From positions 372,001 through 436,000 of the forward strand of contig BCIK01000016.1 in assembly GCA_039545295.1 (NCBI GenBank): a stretch of 64,000 nt of DNA, given 5' to 3'. This DNA is from Udeniomyces pyricola. Lineage: Eukaryota; Basidiomycota; Tremellomycetes; Cystofilobasidiales; Mrakiaceae. Positions 48,359 through 60,800 of the stretch are shown here, piece by piece; position 1 is the first letter of the stretch; each line of letters starts with the position of its first letter. The notes below the pieces were generated by a model. The model saw only the letters and a list, made by a program, of their open reading frames with translations. It made no database searches and was not told the DNA's origin. A program made the position numbers and the translations under genes.

Positions 48359-49660
48359 ATGCCAGTCGTAATCACACCACCACTACCGCCTAGGAACGCC
48401 ATAGTCTCCTTAACATCCGTCTTGCCATCGCTAGACCATCTCGACTCAATCAGCCATCATCGCCAGGTCGTCGACAGCTATAATGAGCATGCTAATCTTC
48501 CCCGAATGTCAACATCAGGTGGACTATCAGAATCCGCTCAGCCTGAAGACATCGCTGCCATGTTAATGATCAGGTACAAGCATGATCCGTATTGGGACAA
48601 GATCCGTAGCATCCCGGTTTTGGGTCGACGTGACTAACAAAACCTAAGATCAACCCCTGTTGTCTACTAATCATTCGTCTTGTTCCGTCTCAGCTCCACA
48701 ATCATCCATGCAGAGTCTGCTCTAAGGTCAACAGATGGGGTTCTCGCACCGACCCCGTTTCTCACCATCGTCCTACCTCGTCCCAGCCCAACCCTCAGTG
48801 CGACACGAGCTACAACACCTCAAGCCCAAGCCATTCCTATCAAGACAATCCTTCTCTCTACGCTCATTCCTTTCGCATCAATTCTTCTGATCGTTTCTGT
48901 CATCGTCGCCTATCGTCACGTCCGCGACCGGCGATCCTCGCTCGCTGGCGACGACCAAACCTCGGAATCTCATCGTTCCGTTCCGGCTTCCCCTACTGCG
49001 ACAAACACCACCGCCGCTCTAACGTCCCATTCCACCTCGAAACATGCTCAAGGCCATATCTCTGAGCCATCTTCTCCGACGTCAGGAGCTTCGCCATCCT
49101 CCCCGACGATGAGCGAGAGGTTCCGGTCACTCCTCCACCCTCGATCGCCGGCCGCCGTCTTGGACAGCGGTGACTCGTGGCACACGGCCGAATTTGAACC
49201 TTTACCACCCTTACCAAGGGGACCGAATGCTCCTAAAACACCCGTCGCGAGTCTTTTTGGGTTTGAGATCGGCGGCGGCCGAGAAGGCGGGGGATATTAT
49301 CATTATTGGGGTCCAACAGGTTCATCAGAGAGACAGAGGCGCGTCTCGGCGACGTCTGCTTCGCTAGCCACAGCAGCAGCACTTGCTAATCCCGAGGAAG
49401 GGAGTCGAGCCGAGGGAGGTGGGGGGAGAGTCGATCGGACAAGCATCGTCGCTGTCGAAGGGGATAGAGAGAGCGAGGTGGAGATTGTGATGCAGCGAGC
49501 AGAACGAGGCCGGGCGATCGAGTTGCTCCTCGCGCTCTACGGCGAAAGGATGGCTGGGAAAGGAGGCGAGAGCGTTGCGCCGAGCGCGGTCGAGATTGAG
49601 CATGGGACTCGTGGCGTGATAGGAGAGACAACGGCGACGACCAGCAAGAGGTTGATGTGA
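48359..49660 (+). CDS. Single-pass membrane protein, unknown function
   Basis: Exons 48359-48573 and 48694-49660 join in phase and give 393 aa. One strong transmembrane segment lies at about 124-147 (LLSTLIPFASILLIVSVIV), followed by a basic YRHVRDRR stop-transfer stretch, so the N-terminal third is probably outside or luminal and the C-terminus cytosolic. The outer part is Ser/Thr/Pro-rich, a likely O-glycosylated stalk. The cytosolic part is disordered, apart from a helix near the end (MQRAERGRAIELLLALYGER). The layout recalls fungal wall-sensor or mid2-like proteins, but no Cys-rich WSC domain is present and no clear signal peptide is seen. The ATG at 48359 is the first in frame; an upstream exon cannot be excluded. 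Confidence 0.65.
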
Positions 49661-51836
49661 CGGAACAGGCGCCGGCAGCTAAAATGTTGCATTCACTCTT
49701 CTTTTTTCTTCTTAGCAACGTTGTTAGTGTGCATGCAAAATTTCGAACGCTCTGCCAGTTTTATGTAGCTAGTTCTCCAATTGTCCGCAACGAGCTGTAG
49801 TACGCCAACGAATCTCACGAACATATGTAGTAACGTTTGACCGGGACATTTTTGCAAGAGCGCGTCGCGCGAACACAAAGGCAGATGACAACAACCATGT
49901 GATACTGAACAAGCGAGGAGAAAAGAAGAGACATCAAGATGTCGAGGCGAAGGAACACTTACTGTCACGTGATTATATTTGGAGCGATGTGAATGACTAT
50001 TCTGTGATGAACAAAAATTAGAAGAACTAGTCAGCATTCTGAAACAATGTCGACAAATCAATAGCAAGGCAAGACAATGTCGGCGGTGGGGGCGATTAAG
50101 TTGGGACGGTTGGGGGGGGGGGGGGATTCAGACGTTCAAGATGTTAACCCTTGCGGGTTGAGTTCGATTCCTTGAAGGATATCGGCAAATGAAGGAGCGA
50201 ACCATGAAGGCCCGCTGAATCATTGGAAGAGGGAGTTCCTGTACTTCATCATGATGTTTCTCTTTTCGAACAAGGGGGGAGGGGGGAGGTAAGACAGAGG
50301 ACTAACCTTGACAGAATGGATAGATAACATGGGTGAGGATGATGTCGAACGGTAGGACAGATACCTATCAGATCGCCAACGACACGAAAAGCAACAAGGC
50401 ATGTCAGTATCGTTGATCCAGAATCACAATGGAGATTGGGCAGTCGATTTGAATGGGAATGAAGATAGGTAGGGGGGAAGGATCAGAGATCTTGGTGATT
50501 ATTGTGTAAGCATCAGGGGAGATACTCCCTTCTAGAGTAGCAAATAAATCGATCATCACGATAGAAGATGGGTAGGTGGGGTGTTTGGGGAGGAGGGACG
50601 AGGTAGCATTGGCGGAAGAAGACTTACATGGAAGAATCGGGGGGTCACATCTCAATGTGATAAGTCATAGCCGAATAGGTGTTTAAACTAATGAAGCTGA
50701 TCGACAAAGCGACGAAAGCATGAAGGTCAGTGTTTTGAGATTTGATGTCGGTCGAACGCCATACAAAAAGACACGTGTGCACAGCTGATGAGAGGGGAAA
50801 GTCCCGGGAGACCAGCAAAGGGGCGGCCGAGGGATCGGGTGTCAACCCAATAGTGAATGATGGGTATGCTCAGTTACCGTTGTATAAGATCGTCATTCTA
50901 CGAGCGGTTTATGAGGCCGCTGTAGTTGGCTATATGCTTGTCTTATATTTTTGTCGTCATCGCAAAGATTGGCAAGGGGAAGGGTGAAAGGCAGTGGGAT
51001 AGGATATGGCGAAGGGAAGGGGAAGAAGGCAGGTGAAAAGAAAGGAGGGGAGTGTTGTGAACGCTTACCTGGGTGGTGTGTTTGATGAACAAAGGCAATG
51101 GTCAATGAGGCAGCATATTGACTATGAAGGCGGAAAGGGGGGGGGGAGAGGGGAGAGAGATGGTGATGACGAGGACAAGGTGGTCGATGAAGGAGAAGAG
51201 TCAAAAGAAAAGCTTGGGGGACATCGAATTCGACTGGATTCGAAGACTCGTCTTCCGCCGGTAACGAACCAGAATTGGTCTGTAGCAACGCGCAACGCTC
51301 GTCCATCGATATTCGATCAACGCGTCAGGTGCTGCTGCTCTCGATTCACATGATCCGATCCGGTCTGCCCTCTTCGAACCGACTGTTTGGACGCGGATCT
51401 TGAGAGAAAGTTCGATCTGGAGCAGATATACAACAATACCGTGCGGTATGACGCGAGTGAGTGCCGGACAAAACGGAGAGGAAATTGTGTCCAGTGCCAG
51501 GTAATTCATTCAATTGTATCTAACTTGCACGTTGATCGAATATACATTATATAGACTGAATTGTCTGCGGCAGATAATCGATCGCGTCGTCACGGTGGTC
51601 GTTGGCGCGTGCGCCGCCGCGTCTCCTTCAACCGACGTCCAACACGACGTCCAACGCTTCTCCTGTCTTGACGGTCTTCTCTCTACAACGGCCCCTACCT
51701 TGCCTGCTCTACTCAACTAAAGCGTACAATCACATACACGTACGAACGATAATATTCTCGCCGACTCACATCACCGTCCATCCTCTCGCTGTGCCTTGGC
51801 CCGTTGACGTCCCGGCGACAATCAATTAACCCAGTC
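49661..51836. other. 2.2 kb without a supported gene; possible small spliced gene on - strand
   Basis: Good splice donors occur on the - strand near 51069, 50626, 50301 and 49967. One pair of short segments joins in phase: 50302-50359 (a hydrophobic stretch reading LPFDIILTHVIYPF) with a segment starting near 50220 that ends in a stop at about 50151. A complete chain with a start codon could not be built, so no CDS is called. The rest is G/A-rich on the + strand. Confidence 0.4.
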
Positions 51837-54800
51837 ATGGACGCAGCGACCAGTCAGTCATCATGCTAGCCATCATCTCTTTCATGTACTTTCGTCATAA
51901 AGAACCACCATGCAGATTACCCACCTTTCCCTCTTTTCTCAGATGACTCGTTGAAACTCCCGAGAATCCGACGCGATCGGCCTTACTACAAGCCGTCCGA
52001 GTGCAGTGTCGCCCACCTCCGATTCCGTCGTGCCGCGCTTCGCTACCTGTCCCATGCGTCCTACATCACGGGCAATCAATTCATGGTGCTTTGGGTTTCT
52101 CCAAGTGACAAAATCGAGGCCTACGGAAGTGAAGCTCTCCAGCCGTTGCTGTTCGACACGTTTGGGAAGACGGTGAGGAAGGAAGCCTTGGGGTTGGCCA
52201 AGCAGTTTGGTAGGGCTAGGAGAAGGGACGGGAAGCAGGAGATCAGACTCGATCAGTTGGAGAGGGAGATCAGGGGACAAAGGGAAAAGGGCAAGGGAAA
52301 GGAGACAGAGATAGAGGGGACAGGCTCTGACAAGGTTGGAGGTGAACTTGTAGGACACCTAGGCGGTGGTGGAGACACGGAGGACGAGGACGAAGAGGGG
52401 ATCGTCGACCGAGACCTCATAGCTGTCGAGTCTGGAGAGGAAGAGGAAGAAGAAGGAGAAGAAGACGCGGAAAGACCAAAGGCCGGTCAACAAGACGATG
52501 ACGCAGTCATGCTGATGGGCTGGGATGAAACGGACAAGGCGATTGATCATAACGACCCAGGCTCCTCCTCGATGCAACCTCTACAACGATCTCCCTCCCT
52601 CGTGCAGGCACAGTCTGGCTTCAATACCTCGTCCAATCCTATGTCCATCTCCCAAGTTGATCCGACTCTCCTGCATGGCGAGCCAGCCGACATGGAGGTA
52701 ACCCTTGGCGACTCGTCTGATTCACCACCACCCGCGACCAAGCAAACATCCCCCACACTTGTCCCAGCTACTGTTTCACTCGATCCTTCAACCCTGGCAG
52801 CTTCTCCGGCAGTTATCACCAGCTACTATCGGGCCCGACTGGCCGCCCTTCAACCCTCGACAACCAAGCAGGTCCTGCGTCTTTGGATCCACGACGTCAT
52901 CGACACTACCATCACGTCGACCAAGAGGCGTTACAAGCTCGGAGAAGCAGCCCGACCCCCATGGTGGCCAGCAGATGTCATGCATATCGACCCTGACGAG
53001 ATGGTCAAAGAAGGTGATTGCCGGTTACAGGTCGTTTCGTTCACATACATGTTCTTGTTATGCCCAGTATGAAGGCGAATAGTTTGACTGATCATATATG
53101 TTGGCCTCTCGTTGAACTAATAGATACCACGAAGCTCGCCATTCATATCCTTCGCATGCCGTCAATCGAGGTAAATCAACTCCGACGCTCGACCGCACTC
53201 AAGTCCGTCTTCATCCGACCAGAAAAGCTCGTCCAACTTCGCCAACTCTACCGAGTCGCCCGTCAAGAGGAACGAGGGCTTCCGGTCGTGCTAGATGAGC
53301 TACTCGCGCTCGAGGGCGAAGGATGGAACGATGAGGCGGGCGAGATTGAGAGTTTGATGGATAGGGCTCAGAGGATCGACTGGGAAAGATCGAGGGAGGA
53401 AACGGTCCGAACCAGTGCTACTACCGTCATCGAGCCTTCTCAGTTACTGCTAGCGGGATGGACGGGTCCAGAGGAACCGGAGGAACTTGTCATGGAAGCT
53501 GAGGGAGAAGGAAACCTTGCATTCCTTTTCGACGAAGACCAACCACCAGTGTCGGCAGCATCGATAGAATCAGCACCCGTCGAGGAAGTACAACAGCAAG
53601 AGCCCTTTGCCGCGACGAGTGACGTAGTCATGCTCGACGGATGGCCAGAAGACGCCGACTATGACGCGCGACAGCTGTCCGTCGCTGAAGATTTCTCCTC
53701 CAGAGAGTATTCCTCGCCACCTCGACAGCCCCATCCCGTGTTTGCTCCCACGACGTCCTACATCTACCCTCCCCAGCAAGTTCCAAAGTACATCTATCCA
53801 CCTTCCGATCTACCGACCTACCGCTTCCCTCCTCCCGCGGTCTTTAAACCGCTTCACATAGACGGCGATGACGACGATGAAGAAGAAGAGAACCTCAGAG
53901 ATGACGAAAACGAAGATGAGGACGGCGGTGTTGACGACGATAACCGCCACCACAACAACGACGACCGTGAAGTGTTCGTCCACGAAGGCGAAGACGATGA
54001 CGATTATCTGGTCCATCCCAACGCTATGAGACATGGCAACGATGACGACCTTACATCCCTGTCATCTTTCTCATCGTACGCCCCATCCCTTCACCAGGGC
54101 AACCTCTCATCTGCCTCCACCTCGAGCGTCGACACCATCACCCGAGCCATTCGCCGCCGATCTCGCCGGTATCGCCGAGTCGATGCCCTCGACTTTGCTG
54201 ATCCTCGCTCGAAGCGGTTTGTCTACGCTCCCCGACCCACAAAGCGACCACAAAAGGAGCTCGTCCTTCTTACTGCCGACGAGGAAAGACGCAAGAGACA
54301 AAGGGATCAAAGGAGGCGGGGTCTCGAGTTTTACGCGACTTATTGGGGGCACGTCGAGATGCTACGGCTCCGCAACGAAGCGAAACAGCAAAAGGATCTC
54401 GCTAGGAAGAAGCAGCGTCGTCGAGAGCAGAACGAGGCGCGTTTGCAGAGTCGCATGTATCGGGTACAGAGTGGCAGCGAGGAGAGTGAGGCGTCGGACC
54501 AGGAGAGCATACATGGCAGCGAAGACGACGACGATCTCGACCTTGCCAACAGTCTCAGGAGTTTGACCCCTTCTCCTCCTCCCGCTAACCGCTCCATCAT
54601 CTCTCACATGAGATGGGAGAGCGCCTTGGCCCATCGGGAACGAGGAGCATCCGTCGCTCGCGTGGATGGGGACGTGTCGCCCTTGTTCCTTGATGATGTC
54701 TTTGACGACGACGACTTTGACGACGAGGATCAGCCCGCGACAGATGAAGAAGCCAGCACACAAGCATTCATCGCTCGTCTTCCCGACCAGGGCTCGAGGT

Positions 54801-56887
54801 TTGTTGCGCCAATCGATCTCGAAGTCTCACCTCGTTCCCCTCTTCTCGACCTCAATCCACCCTTGCCTCATCAATCACCCCATCGTCCGCTTGATCCATC
54901 CACCTATCAGTCTCCTCGCGGGCTAGGCACCCTTACCGGTCTGGCTTCCCTTCCCGATCATATCTCTCCATCGCAATCTTCGGGATCCGATGGTAGGTAC
55001 CATCCGGACTTGTACCCGGACGATTGGGAAGACCACGCCTCAAACTCCATCCCACTCTCGTCTTCTCCGCCTCTGAACCCCACCACATACGCACCTCCTT
55101 TCTCTTCTTCCATCCAGCATAACCACCTCCCTTCCTATACCGACTACCCAACCAACAATGCCCGCCACATCCAACCCTCGAATCTTTTCGAGAGCAATCC
55201 CATCCTCAGTCCAAATGCTCTCTCGCGTCATTCTCCAGATGGCCGCTCTCGTCGTGAACGATCCATGTCGGTCAACTCCCAATCGTCGGCCGAGATGCCT
55301 CTGTCTTCGGCCCAGCTTCCACTTCCACGAAAATCGTACCCGTCCAAACTTCCCGTTTCGACGTTTCAACTCACTCCTCGCCACGTGCTTCCCACAACAC
55401 TTCAGCAGATTCTTCGCAAGCGTTTCCGACATGATAACAAGTACACCGCCGCATCTGCTGCTCGGTTCAAGCGAGGACGGAAACTCGGTACCGTCAATGG
55501 GGTGACACAGCGATTGCGCGATCGACTGGCTGAAGGTCGCGCACATCGCCGGAAAGAAGAGGAGCGGAACCGAGTGGAACGCTGGAATAGAGGGGAGTTT
55601 AGCGAGGAGGATGTCCCCTTGAAGTTCAGCACAGGTTGGAGAAAAGACGAGACGCTTCCCCCGACGCAAGCCGATAGGATCGAGGGTCGAAGAAGGGAAC
55701 TCAAGCGGATAGCGATGGGTATCGAGCTGGCTGTCGATCCACTGGCTGAGTCAAGCTCGGATGAGGGGAGTAGTGAGGAGATTGGAGAGGAGTGGAAGGA
55801 GCAGGCCAGATTGAAGATAGGAAGTGCCAAGACCGAGCGAGAACGTAGGATGATACCGCAGATCCTCAAGAAGGACGTCAAACGGATGGCCAACGAGCTT
55901 CTTGCCACCGTCATGGAAGGGTCCCAGCAATCCGGGTGGGAGATTGAGGAAGTGGATCAGGAAGCAAAGAGTGTGAAGAGAAGAGCCTTAGCGGCAAGAG
56001 AGGTCCGGAAGGATGGACCAGCTGGATCACGGACTACCTCGAACTTACATCCCAACAGCACATCGTCAGATTTGTCAAGTACCAACCCATCCACTGCCAT
56101 CGATCGACCGCCCCTTGCGCAAACTTCTAGTTCCCACCGCGCGATAACAGCAACAGATGAACCGCGCGCCACCATTGCACCATCTCACCTACCTACCTAC
56201 CCCATCCCTTCGACACCCTCAACACACCTATCGCCACCGCGTCGTTCAATGGCTGTTCCTCCATCCTCGCGAGCCGGACCGTTCGACATCCAAGCTCAAG
56301 GAGCCAACAAACCAGAATTTGATCGGAGCTCGGACTTTTACGACTTTGGGACGGACGATTCGGATGTTGAGAACATGGAGGAGGACGAAGATGACGGGGT
56401 TCAGATCAGTAAAGTGGAAGAAGATGTCTCGTCGGAGATTTTGTCGTTTCCTCCTCTTCCTAGCGAGGATGTCGATGGCGAAGCGACGTCTGAGATCACA
56501 TCGAGTTTGACGACAAATGGGCTTCCTCAAACATCTTCGGTTCATCCTTCGTCGTCACTGAATATATCCTCTTTCACTCCACATGTCCTATCACCTAATC
56601 CCGCCGTTGTCGCTCCTCCTCCTCTCGCTCCCCCCGCTCCGGCTGAACCCGCTGTCACCATCACGACCACCGCCACCTCTTCGTCCTTCCAACCCACGAA
56701 GAAGCGCGGGCGAACCAGACCCATCTCGTACGACGATTTCGACAGCATGATCGAGGTGATTGTCGATGAGAGCGTGGACCGGCTGGTCGCTCCTTTGGTG
56801 AACGAGAGGAAGCAACATAGGAAGCGCAAGTGGGCGGAGAAGGAGGCAAAGGCGAAAGCGGAAACTCGATTGAGACAGCTGGAGTAG
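51837..56887 (+). CDS. Very large acidic protein with DUF2841-type domain
   Basis: Exons 51837-51852 (16 nt, MDAAT plus one base), 51943-53013 and 53124-56887 give 1616 aa. A DUF2841-like block lies near residues 290-400: SYYRARLAALQ, later PPWWPADVMHIDPDEMVKED and, across the second intron, TKLAIHILRMPS. This matches the fungal pattern of two Trp followed by a Pro-Asp-His/Glu motif and a Leu-rich helix. The rest is disordered: long Glu/Asp runs, repeated VMLMGWDE / VMLDGWPED words before and after the DUF, Ser/Pro-rich linkers and basic helices (RKKQRRREQNEARL). The C-terminus is a charged helix (NERKQHRKRKWAEKEAKAKA). Nuclear location is inferred from basic clusters. Biochemical function of DUF2841 proteins is not established. 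Confidence 0.8.
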
Positions 56888-57888
56888 AGTGGTCAGAGAG
56901 GTTAATTGGGGGAAGGTGGTCACTCGTTAGCTAATGAGGAGGAAGGAAATGTATGAAGAGGTGTTTGCTTAGTATTACTCACGATTTTGTACGACGTTTG
57001 ATGATTATTTTCTTTTTCTTTTTACACCTGACGATGATTGTGACGTGCTGTATCTATCATCTACGTTGGTGGAACGCGGCGGGTCAAGGCATGAAGTCGA
57101 ATATCAAACTGAAGCTAGGGATGCAGATAAGACGTACGTGAAAAGAACCCAACTGCTTCCATTGTACATGCATATGCATCATGGTCGATGATTAATGCGA
57201 TGGCTGATACATGTTGCATATCCACGGACGAGCCATGGAAAGAACGAGAGTTCATGATGAAAGTTTCATCTTGATCTCGGTCGGAGTATGGTAGAGGTTG
57301 AGAAAGCAAGGTGGTGGCGATCAGAGATGGAAGTCGAGTCGACATGATCCTGACTGGCCGGATCACGGGTCGAGGCCGATGAATGCTGAATCGAAAAGCC
57401 TAGACTTTTGGCTGGCTCGCCAGTAGAAGACGTCAGAGAGTCGAGTCGACAATGATCGCGCCGTGATGCTGGAGACAATGCACGGAGTCGTATGATAGAT
57501 GTCTCGAGAGCAGCTATAGGGCTGTTGGGATGTGTGACTGAATGAGAAAAGAGAGCCGAGGGCGATGGGTAAAATACGTGTAATGATGGATGATCATGTT
57601 CATGAGGATCGGATGTATGTAAGCACAACACAACACGTCATGACGGAAGCAATCTCCGATCATGCATTCAATTCCACAAACGGCCGGTGTGTGCGCACAA
57701 CTTCTATCAGGACTCAGGACTCAGTGATCTCGCCAGGTCTTTCAGCTCGACGCCCTTGATCAGCCTACTCGTCTCTGCCTTTCCCTTCTTGCCCCTGGCC
57801 TCATCTGCTCTTCACTTTCACCACACGCCTTGCCCCTTGTTTCCCCTTCTCGCGTGCCGACCAAGCAGCACTTTTGTTCGACACGACG
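56888..57888. other. Intergenic region upstream of the histidine kinase
   Basis: About 1 kb holding the 3' flank of the DUF2841 gene and the promoter of the histidine kinase. The stretch just before 57889 is C/T-rich, as with other leaders in this window. No exon supported. Confidence 0.5.
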
Positions 57889-60800
57889 ATGGATGGCTCA
57901 GATCACTTCGACACTATCTCCGGCCTGCCCTTGCTCGGTCCGTCGTCCTCCTTCTCGTCGTGCCAGCTGTCTCTATGCTTGGCTGCCTTGTCGAACGCGT
58001 TGCTCGATCCTCTCTCTCCTTCCCCGCTGACATGTCTCGACGTTGATTGCAATCTCATCCTTTCGTCCCTGCTAATCTTGTAGACTATCTGTGAGTCTCA
58101 TCCAACTCGGAACGGGGCCTGCTTCTAGCCAACGCCCAGAGACTGATCCCCCTCTCCTGTTCACCTCATTCCAATCAACTCCTCAGAACCTCTCACCCTC
58201 ACCCTGCTTTCGTGCTGCCATCCCCCAGACTGTCAGTCCTCGTGAAAGGCATCCTCACTATCTACCTCGCCCTTGGTTCGCTCGTCTGACGGATCTTTCG
58301 ACTGACTCGCGCATGTCTGCCATCCTCTACACAGTTCCTCCTCCTCAAGTCCCTCACTCACGCCACTCTGGTCGAACCCCGCGGCCAACAGCGCGCTCGG
58401 CGAGCATTTCGAGTCATGTATCGACGACAAAGATCGTGAAGACCTGGTCTCGCTGATAAGTTCGTATGGTGTGCGCGTCGAACCACGGCAGGTATGCGGG
58501 TCGGTGTGGGTCAGGGCGCTGACGTAGTCGATCCTCTCGTTCGCATGTATTCTCTTGCTTGCTTGCTCCCACCTTCCTTCCCTACCTTGGCGGCTTTTTC
58601 TCTTGCTCTGAACGTACCTGCACCTACTTCTCGCAATCATTCCGTGTTCATCCTCATCTTGGATCCGGCTCACCAACAGCATCGAGAGACACCTCCGAAC
58701 CGGACGATCTTCCCTCGCATACACCCGCCGGCGAGACTAATAGCTCGGACTTTGGCGAGGGGTCCGCCGTGTCTTTCTACGACGAATCAGGCGACTTCTT
58801 TGACCTTCCAATATTCTCCCCAACCAAGATGGCCAAGAAACGGGTTTACCAAGCCCTGCTTGTCCCATCGGGTCACCCATCGTTCCTCATCCTTCAGCTT
58901 CATCCGCCGCCCAAAAAGTTCGTCGCCCGCGCCGGCCGGCAGAAAGACAAGAAACCTAACGGCGTCTCCTCCCCTGGCTACTCAGGCCTACCTCCACCAA
59001 ACCTCGCTGCTGCGAACCAATCCTCTATCTCATCCCGGGGGTCGAAAGACTCAAAGTGGTCACAATCCACGACCTCCTCCCACGCCTCTGCTCCGCGTCC
59101 AAATGACGTCGTCCTTCATCAAGGTCGCGGTCACAAGACGACTGCCCGAGACTTTGCGCCAAGCGCTCTCAACAGCAATCGCACACGCGGTACGAGTAGT
59201 ACAGGGCCCTCGTACCACTCTCAGAGGACCAACGGAACGGGCATCAGCGGGATGAGCCGACTGAGCGGGCTGAGTGGAGAAACCAAGAGCATCCGGAGTG
59301 CACTCTCAGTGCACCCTTCGTTACCGGATGGAGAAGTCGATGAGATGGAAGAAGAATCTTATGCGTTCAGCCATGTGAACGAAGAAGATGAGACTGGGAG
59401 TCAATACGTTGGGGATGGGGAGACCGTTTCGTGCGAGGAGCTTCTCCGTACAACGGATTGGAGTAAGACGCCCTTGGGTCCAGTGCGTGCAGCATGTTAC
59501 TTTGGCTGGCTTCTTTGAATCTCTCGTCCGATCCAAGATGACCGGGGGTTGAGGCGCTGCTGATGCTTATTTGTCATCGTGGGCTGCGTTTTTTTTTTTG
59601 CAGAGAGATAAATGGCCAGGTAGCCTGAAGACAGCCGTCTCTATTTTGCTCAAGACGCCGAACGAGGCCGTCATCTGTGCGTGAACGTCTCTGCCCTTGC
59701 AAGTTTCGGCTCAGAATGAAGCATCGTCTTTGCCCGTGCTTGGAACTGAGGTGTCATCTTGTTTTCCCGATCGCTTGTTCGATTTTTTCTCTCTTCTCGC
59801 AGGGTGGGGTCCGGTCAAAAAACTCACTATGATCTACAACGACGCTTACACCAAGACGGTCGAGTTAATCGGCGAGCATCCTGCACAATTTGGCCAGCTT
59901 GCATCGATAGGTTGGGGAGATGTGAGTTCATAGGCGGATCTATACCGGCTGCAAAGAAGTGTCAAGATGCCTCAGCTGACTGACCCTTACTCTCTCACTG
60001 CTGTGTATCCTCCCTCTTAGATGTGGAAAGACTATCAGGCGATGGCAGAGCAAGTCATCACGGAGGGAAAATCGATGATGAAGGATGACGGTAAGCCCAT
60101 GCGACGGCAGTTTGTCCCTTAAAAGGCTTGCTTTTCCTCCGCGCACGAGTCATCTGACCCTCTCTTCGCTTTCAATTTGACACAGATTTGATGTTCTTGG
60201 GCGATTTAGAGACGTACCATACATGGCGATGGGCTCCGCTCTCGACAGAGTCCGGGTCCTATGGTGGTCTCATGATCAATTCGTTCGAAACGACTATGAA
60301 CGTTCTCCGCCAACGATGGCTCACCTGTCTCCGTGATCTCTCGGCACGCATAAGTGAGGGATACCTTTTCTTTGCGTCTGCGGTCTCTCATTCCACCGTC
60401 TGACACGCTCATGTTCTTTCTTGCTTGTCTCCTCAGCTTCAACTCACACCATCAAAGACTACTCGGATGTGAGTTTCTGATATGCGCATCTGACAAGTCC
60501 TGACTCCGATCAATTTCGACTGACCATGGCGTCATCCGCCCATGTGTTTCACCACGTCAGGGATTGTTGAAAGCCCTCGAGGCAAACCCGAAAGATTTCT
60601 CGTTCGCATATGTGTACAACGCCAAAGACATTGACATCTCCGACCAAGCGTCCTCTGCATCTATCTATCTACACCTGTGTACGAATTAATCGTTCCCTCT
60701 GCCATCGAGCATCCCACTCAATATTCGCTGACAACCATTATGTTTCACTTCCAGCTGGCACAATTGGTGTCCCGCTGAATCACTCATCGGCCCCTCAGGT

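Noticed and set aside
50150..50185. tRNA-like B-box word (GAGTTCGATTCC)
   Set aside because: No matching T-stem, A-box or acceptor stem could be paired around it on either strand.
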